A stretch of DNA of 64,000 nt from Anaeromicrobium sp. Its GTDB lineage: Bacteria; Bacillota; Clostridia; Peptostreptococcales; Thermotaleaceae. The stretch's first letter is position 1. The number at the start of each line of letters is the position of its first letter. This document shows positions 29,202 through 38,614 of this stretch, one piece after another. The translations under genes were made by a program, and so were the position numbers. The DNA lies in NCBI RefSeq assembly GCF_025210435.1, contig NZ_JAOART010000105.1, positions 1-64,000 on the forward strand. Direction: 5' to 3'. The notes under the pieces were generated by a model that searched no databases, was not told the origin of the DNA, and saw only the letters and a list, made by a program, of their open reading frames with translations.

Positions 29202-30422
29202 CTACCTTTTTACCTCTACATTCCCTATATTTTTAATAATATTTACCCTTGTCTTTTTAGTATCATCATAGTCAATTTTTACATTTAATTTTAGATTAGA
29301 CTTATTAATAAGGGACAAATTCACTCCACTTGTATCTTCACTACTATTTCTTTTGTGAGTAATAATATTTAACCCGATTTCATTACCCTTTGGTGTAAAT
29401 GAAATCTTACTATTTTCATAGTCCCTTGGATAGCTTTCAGATTGGGTTTTATACTTGTAAAAATACTTGCCCTCTTCCTCTATTATTTCAAATTCCACAT
29501 TTTCAAAGTTTGGATTATCCGCATGGACATAACTTCTACTATTTCTATTATCCGTCTTTCCCATTACTACAGTTGGTATATCTGATGTAACTGGTTTTAC
29601 AGTCATAACAAATTCATACTTTTTCCTTTTTACCACGGGACTATCATTTGTCCTAGTTGACCCTGATGTATATCCACTAAATACACTAAAGGGATTGTCC
29701 TTTCCATATTCGTTTTCTATATGCCAGTTTAAATAATCCTCATCCTGGACATGTATCTTAGGTAGGCCATAGAAATCTAGGACTATATTACCTGCCATGG
29801 GACCCTCTTCTAGTTGGGTTAGGATTAAACTCTTAATAATTATTTTTCTAGGTGAAGATTCTATATTCTCCACAAAGGCCATAATTTCATCATAACTACC
29901 CTCATAACTAATGGTTATGGTAGTTTTCTCTAATTTATTTTCCACCTCTTCATCCTGTGGATTTTTATCTTCTACTAAATCCTCTCCATCTTCACTAGAT
30001 TTTCCATGATATTCTAATACTAAATCCCTCAGCACATGGTCTTCTTCTTTAGTTTCTTCTTTTTTCTTTTCCATTTCCTTTAATTCTTCTTCACTAAACT
30101 CCATACTGAGAATCTCTATTTGAGAAGCATCTATCATTTCATCTAAAATAGTTATTATTTTTTCTTGTATTATTTTAGGAAATAATCTTTCACTTACAAC
30201 GGCTATTTTAGAATTCATTATCTTAAAGTTTTTATGTATTTTACTATTGGGAGAAATCTCTATTTTTGTCTTATTAACTTCATCCCTATATGCTTGTACA
30301 TCTGATTTCAATTGTGCCACGTTCCTCATCTGGGGTCCTAATACAAATTGATAGTATCCACCTAATAATAGGATTACACCTAAGCATATAAGTAATGTTT
30401 TTTCTCTTTTAGTCAATTTCAT
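29202..30422 (-). CDS. PilO-like pilus alignment protein
   Basis: 406 residues, about twice the length of typical PilO. One N-terminal membrane segment (TLLICLGVILLLGGYYQFVL), a coiled coil (about 30-80), then ferredoxin-like folds: about 85-205 fits the PilO core (EIMAFVENIESSPRKIIIKSL). Residues 240-400 are an extra beta-rich domain without a recognised match. PilO pairs with PilN at the membrane in the PilMNO complex. It overlaps pilN by 14 bases, which supports coupled expression. An acidic, lysine-rich linker lies near residues 120-170. Confidence 0.75.
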   Translation of the reverse strand: MKLTKREKTLLICLGVILLLGGYYQFVLGPQMRNVAQLKSDVQAYRDEVNKTKIEISPNSKIHKNFKIMNSKIAVVSERLFPKIIQEKIITILDEMIDASQIEILSMEFSEEELKEMEKKKEETKEEDHVLRDLVLEYHGKSSEDGEDLVEDKNPQDEEVENKLEKTTITISYEGSYDEIMAFVENIESSPRKIIIKSLILTQLEEGPMAGNIVLDFYGLPKIHVQDEDYLNWHIENEYGKDNPFSVFSGYTSGSTRTNDSPVVKRKKYEFVMTVKPVTSDIPTVVMGKTDNRNSRSYVHADNPNFENVEFEIIEEEGKYFYKYKTQSESYPRDYENSKISFTPKGNEIGLNIITHKRNSSEDTSGVNLSLINKSNLKLNVKIDYDDTKKTRVNIIKNIGNVEVKR

Positions 30423-30981
30423 AGTTATTCACATCCTTAAGTGTACATCTTATAGCAAATATATAATTGCTACTTTCTTCACCCTCTTTGTTAATTATAC
30501 TCACATGGACATTCTTAAATAGATCTAGACCCTTTAGGTTATGTTCAAATTCTGCAATGGGTACTCTACTGTCTGCTACCCCTTGCATTTCTGCTTCTTC
30601 TATTGTTATGGATATGGTTTTAATAAATAGGTTCTTAGGAATGGTAGAAGATATCTTTTCCATGAAATCACTACCTATAATGTCTATGTTATCCATATCC
30701 ATATTCATTTCTTCCACAATATTATAATACTTATTCATAACTTCCATTTTTCTTTTCTTTTCTTTCACTTCTTTACTCTTTTTAACTACCTCTTGGGATT
30801 CTAGATAGTTTTTCAACCCTGCAATTTCCACTTCTAATTTATTAGCTTCATACATATTAAAAGCTGTAAATCCTCCTACTACTAATAGGAGTCCTATTGA
30901 TATAAGGATCATCTGTACTTGATTTTTCTTAGAAGTGTTTTTCGTCTCTATATATGATGAAAAAAAGTTAAAATCTCTCAT
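30409..30981 (-). CDS. pilN: PilN-like pilus assembly protein
   Basis: 190 residues. The N-terminus RDFNFFSSYIE is the short cytoplasmic peptide that binds PilM in this family (compare the INLLP peptide). A membrane helix (about 25-43), a coiled coil (about 45-95) and a small alpha/beta domain with KISSTIPKNLFIKTISI follow. It sits between PilM and the PilO-like gene in the canonical M-N-O order. Confidence 0.82.
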   Translation of the reverse strand: MRDFNFFSSYIETKNTSKKNQVQMILISIGLLLVVGGFTAFNMYEANKLEVEIAGLKNYLESQEVVKKSKEVKEKKRKMEVMNKYYNIVEEMNMDMDNIDIIGSDFMEKISSTIPKNLFIKTISITIEEAEMQGVADSRVPIAEFEHNLKGLDLFKNVHVSIINKEGEESSNYIFAIRCTLKDVNNYEID

Positions 30982-30989
30982 GTTATCAC

Positions 30990-32054
30990 CTACCTTCTAA
31001 TAAGGGCTCCTATGGCATTTAAGTAATTTCCTAAATCCATTTTGGCACTCATCTTTCCAAATTTTATATTATCTATTGTATTGATTTTAATGGTAGGTAT
31101 ATTAGTATAGTTAGTCATATAGTTTGATAGATTTTTAATATTTGAGCTTCCACCATATAAATAGATCTCATCTACACTGTTTCCACGTTCACGACTGTTA
31201 TAGTATTGAAATATCCGTTGAATCTCACTAATCCACGTATCCACATTAGATTGTACCAGTTCATTTAACATGCTAGTGGATGTGAATCCTCCATCTACCT
31301 CTTCTAAATTGGTATGTTCTATTTTACGATTTTGGGCATCTTCTAAGGAGAGGTTGTATGTATTGGCAATACTAGTATCAATATGCCTTCCCCCCTGATG
31401 GATCAATCTATTGAATCGAATTAATCCCTTATTAATAATAGTCACATTAGTATATTCATGGCCTAAATCTATTAAAGTAACAGTTTTATCTAAACTGTGA
31501 TTTTCCTTATTTATTGTAACATTTCCTCCAAAAATCTTAGAAATGCAATTGGCGTGCATATCTAGGGCTAGGGCCTTTAACTTTAAACTTTCTATTAGTT
31601 CTAAGTATATTTTTACCATGGATTTTGGTAGTGCTCCAACTAAAACCCTTATTTTTTTTATGTCATTATCTACAAACTCTTCTAATACCTTATATTCTAC
31701 TGCATATTCATCTAATCTTATGGGTAGGTATTGTTCTATCTCTAAATAAACCATAGATGATAATTCCTCTTCTTTCACATAGGGTAAAACAATTTCCCTT
31801 GTGATAATGTCCTTACTTTGTACCGTAAAGATTATATCCTTTTCCTTAATCTTATTTTTATTTAAAATACTGTGGATCATCTTTTTGAACGCTTCTAAGT
31901 TTTTTATGTATCCATCTTCATAGGATTCTGATGGTGTCTCCACCATAAAAGCATTATTAATATGGATTTCTTTATTTTTGTTTTTAGTTTTTCCAACTAC
32001 TATTTTCGTCGTATATGTTCCAATATCTACAGATATGATATTTTTTCTAAACAA
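30990..32054 (-). CDS. pilM: PilM, actin-like pilus assembly ATPase
   Basis: About 354 residues of the FtsA/actin-like fold. Seen: phosphate-1 loop ISVDIGTYTTKIVVGK at the N-terminus, phosphate-2 region LIDLGHEYTNVTIINKG and the adenosine-region IYLYGGSSNIKNLSNYM. It binds ATP and anchors PilN inside the membrane. The start is uncertain: I take the TTG at 32054, which has GGGGTGA six bases upstream; an upstream TTG at 32081 overlaps the end of pilD but has no ribosome site. Confidence 0.87.
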   Translation of the reverse strand: MFRKNIISVDIGTYTTKIVVGKTKNKNKEIHINNAFMVETPSESYEDGYIKNLEAFKKMIHSILNKNKIKEKDIIFTVQSKDIITREIVLPYVKEEELSSMVYLEIEQYLPIRLDEYAVEYKVLEEFVDNDIKKIRVLVGALPKSMVKIYLELIESLKLKALALDMHANCISKIFGGNVTINKENHSLDKTVTLIDLGHEYTNVTIINKGLIRFNRLIHQGGRHIDTSIANTYNLSLEDAQNRKIEHTNLEEVDGGFTSTSMLNELVQSNVDTWISEIQRIFQYYNSRERGNSVDEIYLYGGSSNIKNLSNYMTNYTNIPTIKINTIDNIKFGKMSAKMDLGNYLNAIGALIRR

Positions 32055-32073
32055 GTCTTTCACCCCATTGTAT

Positions 32074-32823
32074 TTATCCAAATAGTATACTCATATACCA
32101 GCTTATAATCTCTGTGCCATAAAAAATCGTTATTAATGTTGCCACTGAAATGAAAGGTCCAAAGGCTATGGCATCCTTCCTATTTTTTAATTTTAATAAT
32201 AATAATATAATAGATACGATTGCTCCTATTACAAAGGATAGGAGTGTAATCAAAAGAATCAATTTCCATCCAAAGGCAAATCCTAAAACCCCCATGAGCT
32301 TAATATCTCCACCACCCATGGCTCCCGTTAGAATTGCTATAATCAAAAATATTCCCCCACCAAGTAATAGTCCTAATAAGGATTCCTTTAGTCCTGTATA
32401 ATTAAAATTGTGAAATATAATAAAAGCACCTGATATAATGATTCCAAATAGGTTGCATTCATCAGGTATTATTTTTAGTTCATAATCAATAAATGAAATT
32501 ACTATTAATAGACTAGCTAGTACTCCATATTTTACGAAAAGAATGTTAAGTCCAAATTTAAAATATAATAATAAATAGATGATTCCATTTAGAAATTCAA
32601 CAATAGGATATTGTAGGGAGATAGTCTCCCTGCAATATCTACATTTTCCCTTGTTTAGTAAATAGCTAAATAGGGGTACTAAGTCTAATGGTTTTAATTG
32701 ATTATTGCACTTAGGACAATGGGAAGGGGGATAGGCTATGGATTCTTCTTTGGGTATGCGGTATATGCATACGTTTAGGAATGACCCTATTAATAGGCCT
32801 ATTGTTAGTGTTATGTATGTCAT
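32074..32823 (-). CDS. pilD: Prepilin leader peptidase / N-methyltransferase
   Basis: Cuts and methylates prepilins. 249 residues with about seven membrane segments. The N-terminal domain keeps both zinc-type CxxC pairs (CPKCNNQ and CRYCRET), expected for the methyltransferase activity. The aspartyl protease aspartates are present in SFIDYELKIIPDE and GGGDIKLMG. It should process the major pilin and the minor prepilins in this operon. It follows the pilin gene by about 34 bases. Confidence 0.93.
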   Translation of the reverse strand: MTYITLTIGLLIGSFLNVCIYRIPKEESIAYPPSHCPKCNNQLKPLDLVPLFSYLLNKGKCRYCRETISLQYPIVEFLNGIIYLLLYFKFGLNILFVKYGVLASLLIVISFIDYELKIIPDECNLFGIIISGAFIIFHNFNYTGLKESLLGLLLGGGIFLIIAILTGAMGGGDIKLMGVLGFAFGWKLILLITLLSFVIGAIVSIILLLLKLKNRKDAIAFGPFISVATLITIFYGTEIISWYMSILFG

Positions 32824-32856
32824 TTTTGCTCCCCCTTTTTGTATTAGGTAATTAAA

Positions 32857-33270
32857 TTACTTAATTCCTTTCCATGTTGATGAACCTTGCAACCCTTCAA
32901 CAGTTGTAGCAGTTATTGCATCATGAGTTCCAAATGTATCTTTTGCAATAGCAACATTTGCTCTTCCACCGCTAGTTACTGAATATGTTACTCCTGTAGG
33001 TGCCTTTGGTTCAGCTTGTAAATATTTAGCAGTGACTAATGCTGCCATATCTTTTGGTAATTTTCCTTGTTCAGCTTCGTGTAGAGCAATAGCACTATCC
33101 AATGTTTTCAAGTTAGCTTCTATAGCAGATTTTTGTGCATTAGTTCTTGCACCACTCAATCTTGGTACAGCAACTGTAGCTAGTATGCCTAATATTGCAA
33201 CAACAACAATAAGTTCTACTAATGTAAAACCTTTCTTATTTCTTAATTTCTTGTTAAAAAACTTTAACAT
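32857..33270 (-). CDS. pilA: Type IV major pilin
   Basis: 137 residues. Basic leader LKFFNKKLRNKKG, cleavage before FTLVELIVVVAILGILATVA with Glu5, the hallmark of type IVa pilins. The short globular part resembles the small pseudopilin-like pilins of Clostridia (KTLDSAIALHEAEQGKLP). The gene has GGAGG at its start and lies between pilC and pilD. Alanine-rich codons and a slightly higher GC than its neighbours fit high expression. There are no cysteines. Confidence 0.92.
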   Translation of the reverse strand: MLKFFNKKLRNKKGFTLVELIVVVAILGILATVAVPRLSGARTNAQKSAIEANLKTLDSAIALHEAEQGKLPKDMAALVTAKYLQAEPKAPTGVTYSVTSGGRANVAIAKDTFGTHDAITATTVEGLQGSSTWKGIK

Positions 33271-33330
33271 ATTTTCTCCTCCTTAAAAATAATTTATTAT
33301 AAAGGCATTAATATAAGGCCTTTTAATCTC

Positions 33331-34536
33331 CTAAATAGTGTTCATCATATCAAACATAGGCATTACCATGGCTATTACTATGGCTCCTATTACCACTGCC
33401 ATTATGACAATCATGATTGGCTCTAATAGGGTGGTCATCTTTTGAATGGCCGTTTCAACCTCTTCATCGTAAAAGTTAGCAGTCTTGTCTAATATGTCAT
33501 CTAGGGCTCCCGATTCTTCTCCTATTCGAATCATGGAGTCTACCATAGGTGGGAAAACTCCTATGTTTTTAATGGGAGTTGCCAAATCTATACCCTTTTT
33601 AACTTCTTCCTTGGCATTTAATACGCCCTTTTCCACTATGACATTTCCAACAACTCTAGATACTATATCTAGGGCCTGAATAAGGGGAATACCACTTGAT
33701 AATAGGGTAGATAGGGTCCTTGTAAATCTGGATGTGACGATCTTTTGGGTAGTTCCCTTTACTATGGGAATCCTAAATTTTATATGGTCTATTAAAAATT
33801 GTCCCCTATCCGTGTCTATGTATTTTTTTAGTCCATAGAATGTCACTATTAAAAATACAACAAGTATATACCAATACTTAGTTATTCCGCCACTTATGGC
33901 CAGCAAAATTCGCGTTGGTAGGGGAAGTTCTACGCCACTTCCTGTAAACATTCCCACGAAGGTAGGCATTACAAAGGTTAATAAAAATACTACTACCAAA
34001 ATGGATACTATACTTAGTATGAGGGGATACATCATGGCACCTTTTACCTTGTTATTAATCTTGTTTTCCTTTTCATAATGGACAGCCATCCTATCCATAA
34101 TAATATCTAAGGTACCACTGACCTCTCCTGCTTGTACCATATTAATCAGTAAGTCTGGAAAGGTTGATCTATGCTTTCTCATGGATTCTGAGAAGGTAAG
34201 TCCCTTTTGCACCTCATCGTGGACCTCTCCTATGACTTTTCTGAACTTTTTATTTTCCGTTTGAAGTCTTAATATGTCCAAACAATTTATAATGGTCACA
34301 CCTGCATTTAGCATGGCGTAAAATTGTCTACAAAATATGGCTATATCCTTAGTCTTTATCTTTGTTAAGAAATTAAGGCTAATTTCCTTACTTCCTTCTG
34401 ATACCTCTTCCACACTTATGGGCATATTTTGATTTTGTCTAATGAGACTAAGGACCTCTTCTTTGGCCTTTGCCGTATAGGTTCCCTCTATTTTTTCTCC
34501 TGTTTTACTTATTGCCTTATATTTATAAGTGGGCAT
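33331..34536 (-). CDS. pilC: PilC, inner-membrane platform protein
   Basis: 401 residues, the usual length. Two GspF domains (about 65-190 and 270-395) with FCRQFYAMLNAGVTI in the first and FTRTLSTLLSSGIPLIQAL in the second, each followed by a membrane helix (about 165-190, 215-235 and 370-395). It connects the PilB/PilT ATPases to pilin polymerisation. It follows pilT by 26 bases. Confidence 0.95.
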   Translation of the reverse strand: MPTYKYKAISKTGEKIEGTYTAKAKEEVLSLIRQNQNMPISVEEVSEGSKEISLNFLTKIKTKDIAIFCRQFYAMLNAGVTIINCLDILRLQTENKKFRKVIGEVHDEVQKGLTFSESMRKHRSTFPDLLINMVQAGEVSGTLDIIMDRMAVHYEKENKINNKVKGAMMYPLILSIVSILVVVFLLTFVMPTFVGMFTGSGVELPLPTRILLAISGGITKYWYILVVFLIVTFYGLKKYIDTDRGQFLIDHIKFRIPIVKGTTQKIVTSRFTRTLSTLLSSGIPLIQALDIVSRVVGNVIVEKGVLNAKEEVKKGIDLATPIKNIGVFPPMVDSMIRIGEESGALDDILDKTANFYDEEVETAIQKMTTLLEPIMIVIMAVVIGAIVIAMVMPMFDMMNTI

Positions 34537-34562
34537 GTACTCACCCCTTGTTCTTTGTATTT

Positions 34563-35618
34563 TTACATATGCATATAACCTGCCAACCTATCCGGATCTA
34601 CTGCATAGGTTAGGGCTGTTTTTCTATCTATTAACATGTTGTTGTATAGTTCAAGTAAAGAATTATCCATTGTCTTCATACCAAACTTTTTACCTGTCTG
34701 GATACTACTTTGAAGTTGGTGGGTTTTTCCTTCTCGAATTAAATTTCTTATGGCTGTAGTTGCAGTCATAATCTCTAGGGATGCCACACGGCCACTTCCA
34801 TCGGCCTTTTCTAAGAGTTGCTGTGATACTATACCCTCTAGGACAGTGGATAGTTGTACCCTAATTTGTTGTTGTTGATTAGAAGGAAATATGTCTATTA
34901 TCCTGTCTATGGTCTTTGCAGCTCCTATAGTATGTAGGGTAGAGAGTACCAAGTGTCCCGTTTCAGCAGCAGTGATGGCAATACTAATAGTCTCTAGGTC
35001 CCTCATTTCACCTACTAGGATAACATCTGGGTCCTGCCTTAAGGCTGCCCTTAGGGCATTTGCAAAACTATGGGAATCATTTCCTATTTCCCTTTGATTT
35101 ACAATACTCTTATTATGTTTGTGAAGATATTCTATAGGATCTTCAAGGGTTAATATATGACTGCTTCTTTCCTTATTGATAGAATCAATCATGGAAGCCA
35201 AGGTGGTAGATTTACCACTTCCTGTGGGCCCCGTTACTAATATGAGGCCCCTTTGTTTACGGGACAATTCCCTTATGACTGGTGGAAAGCCCAACTCTTC
35301 AATAGTTGGTATATTTAAAGCAACACTTCTTACGGCAATACCATAACTCCCCCTTTGCTTATACACATTTACCCTAAATCTCCCTAATCCTGGATTAGAA
35401 AAGGATATGTCTATTTCTCCCTTTTCTTGTAAATCTTCCAATTGCCTTTCTGTTAATAATTCCTCTGCTAAAGAAATAGTATCCTCTGGACACAAGGATT
35501 TTTCATCTAGTCTCTCGAGATTTCCGTTCACCCTTATAACTGGGGGTACGGCCACTGTTATATGTAAATCAGATGCTTTTGCTTCAACGGTTTTCTTCAA
35601 TAAATCTATTATATTCAT
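34563..35618 (-). CDS. pilT: PilT, pilus retraction ATPase
   Basis: 351 residues, typical for PilT. Seen: Walker A LVTGPTGSGKSTTLASMID, the Asp box HILTLEDPIEYLH, Walker B PDVILVGEMRD, the His box GHLVLSTLHT and the C-terminal TDNSL-like motif DNSLLELY (PilT AIRNLIREGK is present). It powers retraction, so twitching motility is expected. It lies between pilB and pilC. Confidence 0.95.
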   Translation of the reverse strand: MNIIDLLKKTVEAKASDLHITVAVPPVIRVNGNLERLDEKSLCPEDTISLAEELLTERQLEDLQEKGEIDISFSNPGLGRFRVNVYKQRGSYGIAVRSVALNIPTIEELGFPPVIRELSRKQRGLILVTGPTGSGKSTTLASMIDSINKERSSHILTLEDPIEYLHKHNKSIVNQREIGNDSHSFANALRAALRQDPDVILVGEMRDLETISIAITAAETGHLVLSTLHTIGAAKTIDRIIDIFPSNQQQQIRVQLSTVLEGIVSQQLLEKADGSGRVASLEIMTATTAIRNLIREGKTHQLQSSIQTGKKFGMKTMDNSLLELYNNMLIDRKTALTYAVDPDRLAGYMHM

Positions 35619-35628
35619 ACGGCACCAC

Positions 35629-37305
35629 CTAATCTAAACTATAAGCTACCCTTGTTAATTCTTCCACAGTTGTAATTCCTGCGAGTACCAGTTCCTTACA
35701 ACTTTCCTTTAGGGTAAGCATTCCCTGTTCTACGGCCCTTTGTCTTAGAACATCTATACTCTCCCTTTTATCTATGTGGATTCTTATTTCCTTATTTACA
35801 GGCATAACTTCATGGATTGCTATCCTTCCCCTATAGCCTGTCCCATTACAATAGGTGCATCCCTTTCCCCCATATAATGTATGACCATCCATAATATTTA
35901 ACATTTTTTTTTCAGAATCATTTGGTACATAGGATTCTTTACAATCATCACAAATCTTTCTTACTAATCTTTGAGCTATTACACCCACAACGGAGGAAGA
36001 AACTAAATAGGGTTCTACTCCCATATCCATAAGTCTTGACACAGTTGAAGGTGAATCATTTGTATGCATAGTACTTAAAACTAAATGACCCGTAATAGAT
36101 GCCCTAACGGCTATTTGGGCCGTTTCTAAGTCCCTTATTTCCCCAATCATTATGGTGTCTGGATCCTGTCTCAAGATGGATTTTAGGGCATTTGCAAAGG
36201 TCATGGTTGCCTTTTGATTTACCTGTACCTGGTTAATACCATGGAGCCTATATTCCACTGGATCCTCCACTGTTATGATATTTTTATCTAACCCATTAAG
36301 TTCCCTAAGAATAGTATATAGGGTTGTGGTCTTGCCACTTCCTGTTGGCCCTGTAACTAGTACAATTCCACTAGGATTTTTAATTATACTTTCAAGTTTT
36401 TCTAGATTTCTTTGAGAAAAACCCAACTTTGCCTTTGACATTAAAAAATTACTTCTATCTAATAGTCTAATAACTATCTTTTCTCCATAAACAGTAGGTA
36501 ATATGGAGATACGTAAATCTACTTCCTTTCCATCCACATTAGTCTCAACCCTACCATCTTGTGGTACCCTCTTTTCAGCAATATTCATTTTACCCATTAT
36601 CTTTATCCTTGTTACTATTGCCGAGTGGGTTGACCTTTCTGGAGACATGATCTCTTGTAGTACTCCATCTACTCTAAACCTTACCCTTACACTGCTTTCA
36701 AAGGGTTCTATATGTATATCACTGGCCTTTGCCTTTACGGCTTGTCTAATAATGGAGTTGACTAACCTTACCACTGGTGCATTGTTAATCTCATCAATAG
36801 TTTCTTGGTCTAATTCTGTATCATCAATGTTATATTGATTTTTAAAGTCTTCAACAGCCTTCTCTGCACTCTCTTTTCCATAATATTGGTCAATGGCATT
36901 TAAAATGTGTTGCCTAGATGCAATTACTGGTTCTATCTCTAATCCTGTGGCAATTTTCACATCGTCCATAGCAAAAATATTAAGAGGGTCAGACATGGCC
37001 AAAGTCAATCTTTCATATTCTTTTTTTACAGGTATTATTAAATGTCTTTTAGCTAGACTTTCACTAATCAACCTTGGAATTTGAGGATCAATATAGTGCT
37101 TCTCAATATCCATGTGGGGAATTCCCAATTGAATCTCTAATACCTCTATCATTTGATTTTCTTGCACAAATCCTTCATCTATTAAAATTTCTCCCAATTT
37201 CTTACCTGAAGCCCTTTGTAATTTCAATGCTTCACTTAGCTGTTCTTCTGTAATGAATCCAGCATTAATGAGCAAATCTCCTAATCTCTTTTTTTCCCTA
37301 ATCAT
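35629..37305 (-). CDS. pilB: PilB, pilus extension ATPase with MshEN domain
   Basis: 558 residues. The N-terminal 140 residues are a MshEN domain with two tandem copies of the RLGxxLxxxGxIxxxxLxxALxxQ motif, at RLGDLLINAGFITEEQLSEA and KLGEILIDEGFVQENQM; in MshE this motif binds cyclic di-GMP. The ATPase core follows: Walker A VTGPTGSGKTTTLYTIL, Walker B DTIMIGEIRD, and a C-terminal zinc site with CDDC and CTYC. First gene of the pilus operon, behind a structured leader with a terminator. Confidence 0.95.
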   Translation of the reverse strand: MIREKKRLGDLLINAGFITEEQLSEALKLQRASGKKLGEILIDEGFVQENQMIEVLEIQLGIPHMDIEKHYIDPQIPRLISESLAKRHLIIPVKKEYERLTLAMSDPLNIFAMDDVKIATGLEIEPVIASRQHILNAIDQYYGKESAEKAVEDFKNQYNIDDTELDQETIDEINNAPVVRLVNSIIRQAVKAKASDIHIEPFESSVRVRFRVDGVLQEIMSPERSTHSAIVTRIKIMGKMNIAEKRVPQDGRVETNVDGKEVDLRISILPTVYGEKIVIRLLDRSNFLMSKAKLGFSQRNLEKLESIIKNPSGIVLVTGPTGSGKTTTLYTILRELNGLDKNIITVEDPVEYRLHGINQVQVNQKATMTFANALKSILRQDPDTIMIGEIRDLETAQIAVRASITGHLVLSTMHTNDSPSTVSRLMDMGVEPYLVSSSVVGVIAQRLVRKICDDCKESYVPNDSEKKMLNIMDGHTLYGGKGCTYCNGTGYRGRIAIHEVMPVNKEIRIHIDKRESIDVLRQRAVEQGMLTLKESCKELVLAGITTVEELTRVAYSLD

Positions 37306-37331
37306 AATTTTCCACCTAAGTTTTATATTTT

Positions 37332-37373
37332 AAAAAATAACCGGCTAACTACAATTGTATAGTTAGCCGGTTA
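37332..37373 (-). terminator. Attenuator terminator in the pilB leader
   Basis: On the minus strand TAACCGGCTAACTA pairs perfectly with TAGTTAGCCGGTTA, followed by TTTTTTA. It lies between the pilB promoter and pilB, so it must be read through for pilus expression. Confidence 0.85.
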
Positions 37374-37430
37374 CGTCACTGCATTCACACGGCTTAGACG
37401 TCCACATATATCCGTATTTCATCTGCTCTA
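37373..37430 (-). ncRNA. Structured 5' leader of pilB (riboswitch candidate)
   Basis: Between promoter and terminator the RNA contains two interleaved pairings: ACGG (37415-37412) with CCGU (37392-37389), and ACGUC (37401-37397) with GACGU (37377-37373). This is a pseudoknot topology. The second arm runs directly into the AACCGG that starts the terminator stem, so folding of the leader and of the terminator compete. The GAUGAA start and the AACCG ending resemble cyclic-di-GMP-II aptamers in outline, but the match is not close enough to call. The ligand is unknown. Confidence 0.4.
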
Positions 37431-37451
37431 ATTTTCTTATGTTGTTAATTC

Positions 37452-37481
37452 ATTATACTACATTAACCGTCACTGTTTCAA
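37452..37481 (-). promoter_or_regulatory. Predicted promoter of the pil operon
   Basis: On the minus strand TTGAAA, 18 bases, TATAAT, giving a leader of about 140 bases before pilB. Confidence 0.6.
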
Positions 37482-37580
37482 CCATTTTATGTAAGGATAG
37501 CGACATATTTCCACAAAGAACTAACAATTTTAAAAATGTTCTCCATTTTCATAATATAGTTCCTTTTACAACTTTAGTTC

Positions 37581-38486
37581 TCATATGCCTAGAAGTTCTT
37601 CTAATTTTTTAATTCTCTCTTTACTAGATTCTACATTATAAAAGGGAATCCCTTTTAATTTTAATTGGGTTATTATTATTTTTCTCATAAGTATTGGAGA
37701 TCTCACTCCCCCAACCATATTTATTCTTCTTAGGGAAAATAATCCATTTTTTATGGTGGATACGCCCCTTTTTCCCGTAAGACTTCCCCTTATACCTAGA
37801 TCTTTTAACATTTTCTCCGTTTTATCATTATAGATTCCATAGGGATAGGTGTACATGGTTATATCTTTTCCTGTATGTTCCTTTACCTTATCCATTATGA
37901 GTTTTGTATCTGACTTAAACCTGGCCATATAATGTGTGTCATCTTCCCTTTTCATCTGATCAACCCCCCTTGGACTACTTATTTCATCGCCCCAATTATG
38001 AAGGTCATATGAATGGGATTGTATTTCTATAACTCCACTATGACTCATTTCTCTAATCTTATCCCACGTAAGCATAAAATTATAACTACTATGACTAGAT
38101 TCATCTATAAGGCTTCCTATTATGGATATTACACCCTTCATTTTTAATTCTTTTAGTACTGTATATGCATAAGTATAATTACTCATATACCCATCATCAA
38201 ATGTTACTATTATGGGATTTTCAGGTAAAGTCTTTTTCCCTTCCCTATAATCTATTAGATCCTGAAAATTCACTGTATTATATCCCATGGCCTTTAAATA
38301 AAGCATGTCTTCATAAAATTTCTCTGGTGTTATGGTTATAGGTGATAGTTCCTCTTCAATATTTGATATATGGTGATATATTAATACGGGAACCCTATTT
38401 TCATCATTACCTATATATAAAACACCTAAAGCTCCTATAATAAAACTTATTAACAATATCCCTGCTGCAATTTTTTTCTTAGTCAT
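37581..38486 (-). CDS. Polysaccharide deacetylase, membrane-anchored
   Basis: About 301 residues. A membrane segment (about 5-23, IAAGILLISFIIGALGVLYI), then a NodB-type domain: VPVLIYHHI, the catalytic PIIVTFDDGYMSN, the metal-binding EIQSHSYDLHNW and YPYGIYND. This fold removes acetyl groups from peptidoglycan or from exopolysaccharide (PgdA and IcaB/PgaB relatives); the VLIYHHI motif favours the PgaB/IcaB-like branch. ATG 38486 follows GGGGGAG. It stands alone between the pil operon and the Crp-type regulator. Confidence 0.88.
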   Translation of the reverse strand: MTKKKIAAGILLISFIIGALGVLYIGNDENRVPVLIYHHISNIEEELSPITITPEKFYEDMLYLKAMGYNTVNFQDLIDYREGKKTLPENPIIVTFDDGYMSNYTYAYTVLKELKMKGVISIIGSLIDESSHSSYNFMLTWDKIREMSHSGVIEIQSHSYDLHNWGDEISSPRGVDQMKREDDTHYMARFKSDTKLIMDKVKEHTGKDITMYTYPYGIYNDKTEKMLKDLGIRGSLTGKRGVSTIKNGLFSLRRINMVGGVRSPILMRKIIITQLKLKGIPFYNVESSKERIKKLEELLGI

Positions 38487-38542
38487 TTTTCTCCCCCTAT
38501 TTACGTCTTGTTCATGTATAGATTTCATAACACTAGGATTTC

Positions 38543-38590
38543 TTTATACGGTAACTTGCCTGAAATAGGCACACATAAAGCTGGTTTATA
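38543..38590. repeat. Repeat family A flank unit
   Basis: TTTATACGGTAACTTGCCTG followed by AAATAGGCACACATAAAG and GGTTTATA. These are the same blocks as at 63320-63367 but permuted, which suggests a unit of about 42 bp. It lies between the deacetylase and the Crp-type regulator. Confidence 0.6.
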
Positions 38591-38614
38591 AATACAAAAT
38601 CCACAACCATTTCA

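Noticed and set aside
37373..37430. Firm call of a cyclic-di-GMP-II riboswitch
   Set aside because: The resemblance is limited to outline and a few short motifs; without a covariance-model score it remains only a candidate.
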